Assembly: GCF_028598745.1 (NCBI RefSeq)
Contig: NZ_JAQRFK010000034.1
Span: forward strand, 1-34,061
Direction: 5' to 3'
DNA: 34,061 bases
Origin: Xenorhabdus sp. IM139775
Lineage (GTDB): Bacteria; Pseudomonadota; Gammaproteobacteria; Enterobacterales; Enterobacteriaceae
Positions 25,690 to 32,207 of this stretch are shown piece after piece. The notes beneath the pieces are model-generated. The model searched no databases. It saw nothing but the letters and a program-made list of their open reading frames with translations, and was not told the origin of the DNA. Position 1 is the stretch's first letter. Each line of letters begins with the position of its first letter. Both the position numbers and the translations under genes were made by a program.

Positions 25690-26115
25690 ATGAACGCCCA
25701 AATTTCAATCTTTAATGACCTAATTCTAGGACATGGGGTGCCGTTTGAAATGGAGGGAAAAAAGTGGAGGGAAAATATGGCGAATACTGAAAAAGAAAAG
25801 TTTACCCAGATTAACCTCGGCCAGCGGCTGGAAGGATTGAATCATTTGTCGAGGATCAGGGCGATATATTGGGGGGAAAATGAGAAGGAGTTAAACCGGT
25901 TTTTAGCTGATATGCGCGATAAAACAGACCGTTACTACGAAGAGAATAAACGGGCGTTATCGGCCATTTTCTACTTGGCGAATATCCCGCGCATCCGCCA
26001 CGATAGTGAATTCAACCATTTTACCCAAAAGGAAAAACAGGCGCTGATCAGGGCGATGAATCATATCAAGGTCGTTGTCAGTCAGTTTCCGAAGTACCTG
26101 ACACTGGCTGGCTAA
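25690..26115 (+). CDS. Phage early-region protein of unknown function (possibly DUF5347-like)
   Basis: This 141-aa protein occupies the place of the P2 cox/B genes between repressor and replication gene. Visible segments are QRLEGLNHLSRIRAIYWG, a lysine/arginine-rich helix, IFYLANIPRIRHDSEF and FTQKEKQALIRAMNHIKVVV. It is probably all helical, with no membrane segment and no recognisable helix-turn-helix. I associate it from memory with the DUF5347 family of Xenorhabdus/Photorhabdus phage regions, without certainty. The start is ATG 25690, nine bases after AAGAGA; a TTG at 25654 is open upstream. It does not resemble Cox or Apl. Confidence 0.7.
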   Translation: MNAQISIFNDLILGHGVPFEMEGKKWRENMANTEKEKFTQINLGQRLEGLNHLSRIRAIYWGENEKELNRFLADMRDKTDRYYEENKRALSAIFYLANIPRIRHDSEFNHFTQKEKQALIRAMNHIKVVVSQFPKYLTLAG

Positions 26116-26202
26116 AGACCGTTTTCTACTAAACACATTATTGCTTTGAACAAATGGCATGAGTACGCCAGACCCTCGCACATCCTTAATATGGTGAAAT
26201 TG

Positions 26203-28149
26203 ATGAATTTTGATGTTATCACGCCTAAACAACATGACATACCACAGGGCGTTTCAATGGCAGAGCGCCTGCTCTGGGCAGTCAACGCCGAAGATCATCA
26301 ATGGCGTCACCAATATATCGGACAGATGCCGGATTTTCTGGCGAAATATTTCAGCCATCGTTATATCGATATTTTTAATTGTTCAGGCCGCCGTGAGGCA
26401 AATTCTTTCCTGAGAAAAACCGTCGGGCAGAATGTCTTGCCAAGATTGCAGTTGGTCAAAGCGAAGTATCAATTTCGCCATCGTATCTCTGGCATGGCAC
26501 CTTTTCCTTTTATTGAACAATTGGAAAATATGGCGACCTATGATCGCAAACAACTCTTGAAACTTGCCCACACTATTTCTGTTTTTATTTCCGGCAACTA
26601 TGAACACTATTCTGTGCTTTTTACCCAAAAGCACGCATCAACTTCTGTTGACTGCCAAAATGATGCGCCATTTTCCCGCGTTGCCCGATTGTACCGGTTG
26701 CTGGCAAAGCTGACGTTGCAGTGTGGCACTAATCCGCCTTATTGGCAGCGTTTCAATGGGGGGCGCAAAATGCCCTCGGTCGATCAACTCTGTTCGGGTA
26801 TGTTGCGCATGATGTCTGCCCGCTGGTGGTATTTTCGGCTAAAGCACCTGCGTGATATTCAATCTGAACATCTGGCCATTGCTGTTGGGCAGGTACAGCA
26901 AGCTGCTTCTCCTTACGTTTCACGCCGGGCATTGCGGGAATGGCTGGAACAAAAGCGGCGCAATCGTGAATTTTTCCAACACTTTGATTTGGAAAATGAA
27001 AAAGGGGAGCGCATTTCACTGGCAGATACCGTTGTGCATAGCAATGCGAACCCGGCGATCCGCCGTTGTGAATTAATGGTCAGAATGCGCGGTTTCGAAG
27101 AGGTTGCCAATAAAATGAACTGCGTCGGGGAATTTTATACGATGACGGCTCCGGCAAAATATCACGCTGTTCAGCGACGGGGAGGGTTTGTCAAATCCTG
27201 GAATGGCGCAACGCCACGTGATACTCAACGTTATTTATGCCGTGTCTGGGCAAAAGCACGGGCGGCGTTTGCCAGAGCGAAAATTAATCTATTTGGTTTC
27301 CGTGTGGTGGAACCCCATCATGATGGTACACCGCATTGGCATCTGGTGTTGTTCATGTTGCCAGAGCATTTGCAGCAGGTCAGAAGCATTCTTGAGCGTT
27401 ATACCTGTCAGGAAGAGCAGGAAGAGTTGCAGAACGATGAAGCTAAAAAAGCCCGTTTTCATTATCAGGCGATTGATCCCAATAAAGGCAGTGCAACGGG
27501 CTATATTGCCAAGTACATTTCCAAAAATATTGACGGTTATGCACTGGAAGAAGAAAAAGACCATGAAACCGGAGGCTCCCTGCGCGATATGGCGAAATCA
27601 GTGACTGCTTGGGCGAGCCGTTGGCGTATTCGCCAATTTCAACAAATTGGTGGTGCCCCGGTTTCGGTTTGGCGCGAATTACGCCGGCTCAGGGAAGTCC
27701 GTCTCGCTGATCATAAGATAAACGCCGTGTTACAGGCAGCAGATGAGGGGAATTGGGCGGATTATACTCAAGCACAGGGCGGGCCTTGGGTTGCGCGTCG
27801 TGATTTAGTCATTCGCTTATTTTACAAAAAAATCCCTTTTGGCAGCCCTTACGGTGAAGATGTTCAATCCATCCAAGGTGTGACCTCACCCTTTTTGTCT
27901 GACGCCGGATTTATTTGTACACGGATCCACCAATGGACCATCGTGCCAAAATCGGAATCTACGGTGACACCTGAACGAATTGTGTATCAAAGAAGCAAAA
28001 AATTTGCCCCTTGGAGTTCTGTCAATAACTGTACGGATGAACAGGAAAGCAGCAAGATAAGGCGGTATTTCGACCGTGGCATTGGCATAGTAGAAAAATC
28101 AGTCAAATTGGCAAATATTTCTGCTAAAACAGCGAGCAACAGTGATTAA
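26203..28149 (+). CDS. A: P2-type replication gene A endonuclease (HUH Rep)
   Basis: Gene A product starts rolling-circle replication in P2-like phages by nicking its own origin. The metal-binding HUH motif PHHDGTPHWHLVLF holds His378 and His380. The tandem catalytic tyrosines are Tyr434 and Tyr438 in GYIAKYISKNIDGY. GEFYTMTAPAKYHAVQ and TPRDTQRYLCRVWAKARAAF precede them. At 648 aa it lacks roughly the last 100 residues of P2 gpA (761 aa), ending soon after the APWSSVNNC segment. ATG 26203 has GGTGA upstream; TTG 26146 is in frame and would add 19 residues. All catalytic residues are present, so it may still be active. Confidence 0.9.
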   Translation: MNFDVITPKQHDIPQGVSMAERLLWAVNAEDHQWRHQYIGQMPDFLAKYFSHRYIDIFNCSGRREANSFLRKTVGQNVLPRLQLVKAKYQFRHRISGMAPFPFIEQLENMATYDRKQLLKLAHTISVFISGNYEHYSVLFTQKHASTSVDCQNDAPFSRVARLYRLLAKLTLQCGTNPPYWQRFNGGRKMPSVDQLCSGMLRMMSARWWYFRLKHLRDIQSEHLAIAVGQVQQAASPYVSRRALREWLEQKRRNREFFQHFDLENEKGERISLADTVVHSNANPAIRRCELMVRMRGFEEVANKMNCVGEFYTMTAPAKYHAVQRRGGFVKSWNGATPRDTQRYLCRVWAKARAAFARAKINLFGFRVVEPHHDGTPHWHLVLFMLPEHLQQVRSILERYTCQEEQEELQNDEAKKARFHYQAIDPNKGSATGYIAKYISKNIDGYALEEEKDHETGGSLRDMAKSVTAWASRWRIRQFQQIGGAPVSVWRELRRLREVRLADHKINAVLQAADEGNWADYTQAQGGPWVARRDLVIRLFYKKIPFGSPYGEDVQSIQGVTSPFLSDAGFICTRIHQWTIVPKSESTVTPERIVYQRSKKFAPWSSVNNCTDEQESSKIRRYFDRGIGIVEKSVKLANISAKTASNSD

Positions 28150-28210
28150 CGATCAAATTTAATCACCAGAAAAGGTAAAAACTACTTTAAATTTAGTCTT
28201 ATTACGTGTA

Positions 28211-28226
28211 CTGTATATATATACAG
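28211..28226 (+). promoter_or_regulatory. LexA (SOS) operator
   Basis: CTGTatatatatACAG is a perfect CTGT-N8-ACAG box with TA before and TT after, close to the best enteric consensus. It sits 26 bp upstream of the next small gene, over the likely -10 region, so LexA should repress that gene. Confidence 0.88.
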
Positions 28227-28252
28227 TTTATTATGTGGAGGCAGGTAAATCA

Positions 28253-28492
28253 GTGGAATCTCTTATGGAATCATTGGTAGCGCAACGGATCAATTTCATT
28301 GCTCGGATGGCAACAAGTTGCGAATGCAATCATGCGGAAGACAAAGAGCTGGCACTGGTTTGGATAGCGGAGCTATCTGCACCTTATGAAAAAAGGTTTA
28401 ACAGTTACCAGAGTAAACTGGAAAACGATCTGTTAGGTAATGAGGTGACCGGTAACAAAGTATTAAGGAAGGCGGATTCAACAGAAGAATAA
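28253..28492 (+). CDS. Small SOS-controlled phage protein, candidate antirepressor
   Basis: The product has 79 aa from GTG 28253 (GGAGG about 11 bases upstream); GTG 28235 and ATG 28265 are other in-frame starts. Visible are VAQRINFIARMATSCECNHAEDKE and an acidic/helical C-terminus. I do not recognise the family. No membrane segment or DNA-binding motif is seen. Its promoter carries a perfect LexA box, and the nearby repressor is of the non-cleaved 186 type, which in phage 186 is relieved by the LexA-controlled protein Tum. A similar role is inference from context alone. Confidence 0.72.
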   Translation: MESLMESLVAQRINFIARMATSCECNHAEDKELALVWIAELSAPYEKRFNSYQSKLENDLLGNEVTGNKVLRKADSTEE

Positions 28493-28633
28493 ATTTAATA
28501 TTACCACACTATCCTGATACAAATTTTAGCATTGGAACCATTAGCAGTACCTCCGTAAGAGTGACAGGGACTAAAAAAGGCAGTGAACACGAACATATAA
28601 TGAACTCATTCAAGAGGTTTGGGAGGATAATCG

Positions 28634-28667
28634 CCAAGGGGCAGGGAAATGATTTCCTGCCCCTTGG
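28634..28667 (+). terminator. Strong GC-rich hairpin after the SOS-controlled gene
   Basis: CCAAGGGGCAGG (28634-28645) pairs perfectly with CCTGCCCCTTGG (28656-28667), and AAA/TTT extend the stem inward. Only TTT follows, so termination may be partial. It separates the early region from the tail genes. Confidence 0.7.
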
Positions 28668-28673
28668 TTTATG

Positions 28674-28691
28674 TGTACGGCATACCTGACA
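28674..28691 (+). promoter_or_regulatory. Candidate Ogr-type late activator site upstream of gpX
   Basis: TGT (28674-28676), twelve bases, ACA (28689-28691) matches the TGT-N12-ACA dyad bound by P2 Ogr and P4 Delta, normally centred at -55. A start near 28737 would give a leader of about 80 nt before gpX. The arms beyond these triplets are only partly symmetrical. Confidence 0.4.
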
Positions 28692-28762
28692 ATCTCACCG
28701 CATTGAGTCATTTCGCCAATTATTTGATCATGATTCTCCGAATTAACTCACAAACTATTTTT

Positions 28763-28807
28763 TTGAAAAGAAGATTTTTGAAAAGAAGATTTCTGCAAAG
28801 AGGAGAG
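28763..28807 (+). repeat. 15-bp tandem repeats upstream of gpX
   Basis: Two identical copies of ttgaaaagaagattt (28763-28777, 28778-28792) are followed by a diverged third (ctgcaaagaggagag). The third runs into the GAGGAGAGGAG ribosome site of gpX. Confidence 0.9.
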
Positions 28808-28815
28808 GAGCGTAT

Positions 28816-29019
28816 ATGCAAATTATTGCACAACAAAATGAAACGGTGGATGCCATCTGCTGGCGCTATTATGGCCGCACGTTGGGAATGACTGAGCGTG
28901 TATTGCAGGCAAATCCGGGATTGGCTGATTTTGGCGCGGTACTGCCTCATGGAACGCAAGTGGAAATGCCAGAATTTATGCCTGCCGCCAGCAAACCCAT
29001 TATTCAGCTTTGGGATTAA
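28816..29019 (+). CDS. X: Phage tail protein gpX
   Basis: The 67-aa protein has the same length as P2 gpX and the same pattern: DAICWRYYGRT, VLQANPGLADFGAVLPHG and a terminal LWD. It is a LysM-like small tail protein, thought to act in tail assembly. GAGGAGAGGAG is a very strong ribosome site. In P2, holin and endolysin genes follow; here the Rz-type gene follows after 18 bp. Confidence 0.93.
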   Translation: MQIIAQQNETVDAICWRYYGRTLGMTERVLQANPGLADFGAVLPHGTQVEMPEFMPAASKPIIQLWD

Positions 29020-29037
29020 TGAGGAGGCTGAACAGTT

Positions 29038-29559
29038 TTGTTAGGGATCAGAGCATTAAAGAAACTGCCTTTGATGGTGAGTTTGGTTGTCGGTGCAAGC
29101 CTTGGCTGGTGGGGGCATCGCACTCTGTTTCTCAATGAAATGACGAGCCTGAAACAACAGCACGCAGACCAGCTTGTCGTCATCAACCAAAAAGCCCAAT
29201 CGGAAATGCTGGCTGTGGTTCAGCAAATGAAAGCAGCACAAAATCGGGCAGCACAATTGGATGAATACTATTCAGGAAAATTAGCTGATGTTACCGAAGA
29301 AAATACAGCTTTACGTGCTGACATCGCTGCTGGTCATCGGCGGGTGCAAATCGCCGCCGCCAACCTTGCTGGCTGTCAGCTCACCCAAAACCGAGATACC
29401 GGCACCGGCAGCGTGGGCGATGGAACCCAAATCGAACTCACTGCAAAAGCTGGACGCACTATTTACGATATCCGGGGCGGCATCATCCGCGACCAAGCCA
29501 AATTAGACTATTTGCAACAGTATGTACGCGAGATTGTGCGGCAGTGCAAACCACAATGA
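29038..29559 (+). CDS. Rz-like inner-membrane spanin
   Basis: The protein of 173 aa has one N-terminal membrane helix (LPLMVSLVVGASLGWWG, residues 10-26). A long periplasmic coiled coil follows (about 35-100), with DEYYSGKLADVTEENTALRADIAAGHRRVQIAA, here quoted as the lambda Rz-like core in two pieces YYSGKLADVTEEN and ALRADIAAGHRRV. It should work with Rz1 to fuse inner and outer membranes at lysis. The start is TTG 29038, ten bases after GAGGAGG; no ATG is near. It looks lambda-type rather than P2 LysB, a sign of mosaic exchange. Confidence 0.85.
   Translation: MLGIRALKKLPLMVSLVVGASLGWWGHRTLFLNEMTSLKQQHADQLVVINQKAQSEMLAVVQQMKAAQNRAAQLDEYYSGKLADVTEENTALRADIAAGHRRVQIAAANLAGCQLTQNRDTGTGSVGDGTQIELTAKAGRTIYDIRGGIIRDQAKLDYLQQYVREIVRQCKPQ
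29288..29506 (+). CDS. Rz1-like outer-membrane spanin lipoprotein, nested in the Rz gene
   Basis: In a different frame inside the Rz-type gene, ATG 29288 opens a 72-aa protein. It has a lipoprotein signal (LYVLTSLLVIGGC, lipobox cysteine at residue 20) followed by KSPPPT, the proline-rich start of mature Rz1. Nested Rz1 genes of this kind are the rule in lambdoid lysis cassettes. AGGA lies about 11 bases upstream of the start. It probably forms the outer-membrane half of the spanin bridge. Confidence 0.82.
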   Translation: MLPKKIQLYVLTSLLVIGGCKSPPPTLLAVSSPKTEIPAPAAWAMEPKSNSLQKLDALFTISGAASSATKPN

Positions 29560-29573
29560 TCACCGTTTATTTC

Positions 29574-29612
29574 AAAGACCTTCTTTCATCTTGGAGAAGG
29601 TCTTTTATTTTA
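29574..29612 (+). terminator. Intrinsic terminator after the spanin genes
   Basis: AAAGACCTTCT (29574-29584) and AGAAGGTCTTT (29595-29605) form an 11-bp stem with a 10-nt loop, followed by ttttatttta. It cleanly separates the X-spanin transcript from the V operon. Confidence 0.92.
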
Positions 29613-29639
29613 TTGATTTAAAATGATTTTATGGCTGGA

Positions 29640-29661
29640 TTTGTAGGGTGTTTCCTACAAA
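29640..29661 (+). promoter_or_regulatory. Candidate Ogr-type late activator site upstream of gpV
   Basis: TTTGTAGG (29640-29647) and CCTACAAA (29654-29661) are perfect 8-bp arms separated by six bases. They contain TGT-N12-ACA exactly (29643-29645 lies within; dyad centre 29650.5). In P2 the activator site centres near -55, which would put the start at about 29705, one base before the gpV ATG. Confidence 0.6.
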
Positions 29662-29705
29662 CCCCGTTTAATGCCCGGCCGGCTTTTCCGTGGCATTCTT
29701 ACGTC

Positions 29706-30341
29706 ATGAACACACAACTCACTGAACTGATGCGCTTATTGCGCAACCTGATCCGAACCGGCGTCATTACCCAAGTGGATACCACAAAAGGAATGTGCCG
29801 GGTCGCGACGGGCAATCTTGAAACCAACTGGCTGCACTGGCTGACATCCAGGGCGGGAAACTCCCGCACATGGTGGGCGCCCAGTGTCGGTGAGCAGGTT
29901 TTATTACTGTCCATGGGCGGAGAGCTGACCACCGCCTTTGTATTGCCTGCGATTTTTTCAGATGAGTTTCCGGCGCCATCAACCTCACCGGAAGCAACGC
30001 ACATCCAGTTTCCGGATGGTGCTGTGATGGAATATGAACCGCAATCCGGCGCACTGACGGTGACTGGCATCAAAACCGCGACAGTGACTGCTTCGGATTC
30101 CGTCCATATTACCGCACCGGAAATCACCTGTGTCGCCAGCAGCCGAATTACGCTGGATACACCGGAGGTCATCTGTACGCAGCTAATGAGCACGGGCAAC
30201 TTGATTGTGCGCAACGGCGGCAAAATGACGGGCAATATTGAACACACCGGAGGCACATTCAGTTCCAACGGCGTGGTCGTGGATTCCCATAAACACACCG
30301 GCATCCGGTCAGGCGGTGACACATCAGGAGGCCCCGTATGA
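29706..30341 (+). CDS. V: Phage baseplate spike protein gpV
   Basis: gpV is the trimeric tail spike that punctures the outer membrane. From ATG 29706 the protein has 211 aa, the P2 gpV length. It contains MCRVATGNLETNWLHWLTSRAG, TWWAPSVGEQVLLLSMGGEL, THIQFPDGAVMEYEPQSGALTVTGIK, and a tip segment SNGVVVDSHKHTGIRSGG with the HxH iron-binding motif. The open frame extends upstream to 29631, but homology starts at 29706. No ribosome site precedes this ATG, which is odd for an abundant structural protein. Confidence 0.93.
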   Translation: MNTQLTELMRLLRNLIRTGVITQVDTTKGMCRVATGNLETNWLHWLTSRAGNSRTWWAPSVGEQVLLLSMGGELTTAFVLPAIFSDEFPAPSTSPEATHIQFPDGAVMEYEPQSGALTVTGIKTATVTASDSVHITAPEITCVASSRITLDTPEVICTQLMSTGNLIVRNGGKMTGNIEHTGGTFSSNGVVVDSHKHTGIRSGGDTSGGPV

Positions 30342-30688
30342 TGTATCTGGGAATGAATCGGCAGACCGGCCGAGCGTTGACAGATTTGGCGCATATCCGG
30401 CAATCCGTCAGCGATATTTTATTAACCCCCGTGGGCAGCCGTATCGCACGTCGTACCTACGGATCTTTGCTGCCTGAACTGATTGACTGGCCGCAGAATC
30501 CTGCGCTCCGGCTTCAGGTCATGGCGGCCAGCTTTACCGCAATCAGTCGTTGGGAGCCGCGGGTGACGCTGACTTCCATCACGATGGAAACGCAACAGGA
30601 CGGCAAAATGGTGGTGGATATTACGGGGACTTATCATCAATCCGCCCAGGAATTTTCACTTTCTATTCCGGTGAGTCATTCCCGGTGA
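30338..30688 (+). CDS. W: Phage baseplate assembly protein gpW (gp25-like)
   Basis: The 116-aa protein belongs to the gpW/gp25-like family of baseplate wedge proteins with a lysozyme-like shape. LAHIRQSVSDILLTPVGSRIARRTYGSLLPELIDWP is the conserved core (in parts QSVSDILLTPVGSRI and RRTYGSLLPELID). It starts at ATG 30338 in ATGA overlap with gpV, with GGAGG upstream. Length agrees with P2 gpW (115). Confidence 0.93.
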   Translation: MMYLGMNRQTGRALTDLAHIRQSVSDILLTPVGSRIARRTYGSLLPELIDWPQNPALRLQVMAASFTAISRWEPRVTLTSITMETQQDGKMVVDITGTYHQSAQEFSLSIPVSHSR

Positions 30689-30697
30689 GGTAAGACA

Positions 30698-31606
30698 ATG
30701 CCAACAATCGATTTAAGCCAGTTGCCACCACCGGATGTGGTGGAACTACTGGATTACGAACAACTGCTGGAGGAGCGCAAAAAAGGCTTGATATCGCTCT
30801 ATCCAGACGATCAGCAAGAAGCCATTGCCCGGACTTTGCAACTGGAATCGGAACCTTTGGTCAAGTTGCTGGAAGAGAACGTTTATCGTGAATTGCTTTT
30901 GCGTCAACGGGTTAACGAAGCCGCCGGCGCGGTGATGGTGGCCTATTCGACCGGCAGGGATCTGGATCAGTTGGGTGCGAACAATAACGTATCCCGCATG
31001 GTTCTGCGTCCGGCGGATAACACTACCGTACCCCCGACACCGGCAGTGATGGAATCTGACAACGACTACCGCGTTCGCATTCCACAGGCTTTCGAAGGTT
31101 TGAGCGTTGCTGGCCCGGTCGGGGCGTATGAATACCACGCCCGCAGTGCGGATGGTCGGGTTGCGGATGCGTCGGCCATCAGCCCATCGCCGGCCAACGT
31201 GACCGTGACCATTATGTCGCGGGAAGATAAGGGCATCGCTTCCAAGGCGTTGCTGGAAATCGTCGAGAAAGTGCTGAATGACGAAAACGTGCGTCCGGTG
31301 GCGGATCGCCTGAAAGTCCAGTCAGCGAACATTGTGGAATATGAAATTGATGCGCTGCTGTACATTTTCCCGACACCGGAATCAGAGCCGATTCGCAAGG
31401 CGGCGGAGCAAAAGCTCAAACATTATGTCGAAGCGCAACATCGCTTGGGACGGGACATTCGTTTGTCGGCGATTTATGCGGCACTGCATGTGGAAGGTGT
31501 CCAGCGCGTGGAACTGAAAGCGCCGTTGAAAGACGTCGTGCTGGATAAAACCCAGGCATCTTACTGCACCAAAACCACCCTGACGATGGGAGGTTCGGAT
31601 GAGTGA
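30698..31606 (+). CDS. J: Phage baseplate assembly protein gpJ
   Basis: gpJ forms the baseplate wedge with gpW and gpI. The 302 residues equal P2 gpJ. It begins IDLSQLPPPDVVELLDYEQL and contains LRQRVNEAAGAVMVAYSTG, LDQLGANNNVSR, FEGLSVAGPVGAYEYHARSAD and a C-terminal ALHVEGVQRVELKAP. A 9-bp gap with GGTAAG follows gpW, and the end overlaps gpI by 8 bp. Confidence 0.94.
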   Translation: MPTIDLSQLPPPDVVELLDYEQLLEERKKGLISLYPDDQQEAIARTLQLESEPLVKLLEENVYRELLLRQRVNEAAGAVMVAYSTGRDLDQLGANNNVSRMVLRPADNTTVPPTPAVMESDNDYRVRIPQAFEGLSVAGPVGAYEYHARSADGRVADASAISPSPANVTVTIMSREDKGIASKALLEIVEKVLNDENVRPVADRLKVQSANIVEYEIDALLYIFPTPESEPIRKAAEQKLKHYVEAQHRLGRDIRLSAIYAALHVEGVQRVELKAPLKDVVLDKTQASYCTKTTLTMGGSDE

Positions 31607-32207
31607 TCGCCTTCTGCCGATGGGTTCGACCCCGCTGGAACTTGCGGCAGCGAAGGCCTGCGCTGAATTACAGCAGGTAAAAGTGCCCCTGCGCGAGTTG
31701 TGGAACCCCGACACATGTCCGGTATCGCTGTTGCCCTATTTGGCATGGGCCTGGTCGGTGGATCGTTGGGATGAGCACTGGTCTGAGAGCACCAAAAGGG
31801 AAGTAATCAAAAGCTCACTGTTCCTGCATAAACACAAAGGAACGATTGGCGCGATCCGGCGGGTTGTCGAGCCATTGGGTTATCTCATCCGCGTCAAAGA
31901 GTGGTGGCAGACCAACGAAACACCGGGCACGTTCCGGCTGGATATTGGTGTTCTGGAAAACGGCATCACTCATGAAATGTTCGAGGAGCTGGAGAACCTG
32001 ATTTTTGATGCCAAGCCCATCAGCCGGCATTTGATTGGCTTGGATATCAATCTGGACACGCGCGGTGAATATCACTATTCGGCAGCGACTTACAGCGGTG
32101 ACGAACTGACCGTTTACCCTTATTTCCCGGAACAAGTAACCGTATCCGGCGCAGAAGTTGTGGGCGCGGGCATACATATTATTGATGACATGAGGATTAG
32201 ACCATGA
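31599..32207 (+). CDS. I: Phage tail protein gpI
   Basis: gpI joins the wedge to the tail fibre. It starts at ATG 31599 inside the gpJ end and shows LRELWNPDTCPVSLLPYLAWAWSVDRWDE, KSSLFLHKHKGTIGAIRRVVEPLG and VKEWWQ, typical of the family. At 202 aa it is longer than P2 gpI (176). The extra C-terminal part (EYHYSAATYSGDELTVYPYFPEQV) may be adapted to the fibre. It overlaps the fibre gene start as ATGA. Confidence 0.93.
   Translation: MSDRLLPMGSTPLELAAAKACAELQQVKVPLRELWNPDTCPVSLLPYLAWAWSVDRWDEHWSESTKREVIKSSLFLHKHKGTIGAIRRVVEPLGYLIRVKEWWQTNETPGTFRLDIGVLENGITHEMFEELENLIFDAKPISRHLIGLDINLDTRGEYHYSAATYSGDELTVYPYFPEQVTVSGAEVVGAGIHIIDDMRIRP

Larger units (their letters stand above)
28493..28815. other. 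Non-coding gap where the P2 capsid genes would normally lie
   Basis: The 323 bp hold a strong hairpin, a TGT-N12-ACA dyad and a 15-bp tandem repeat (listed separately), but no gene I can support. An open frame at 28649-28891 crosses these features and the gpX start in another frame and is rejected. Confidence 0.7.

Noticed and set aside
28649-28891. 80-codon frame before gpX
   Set aside because: It crosses a hairpin, the tandem repeat and the gpX start in another frame.
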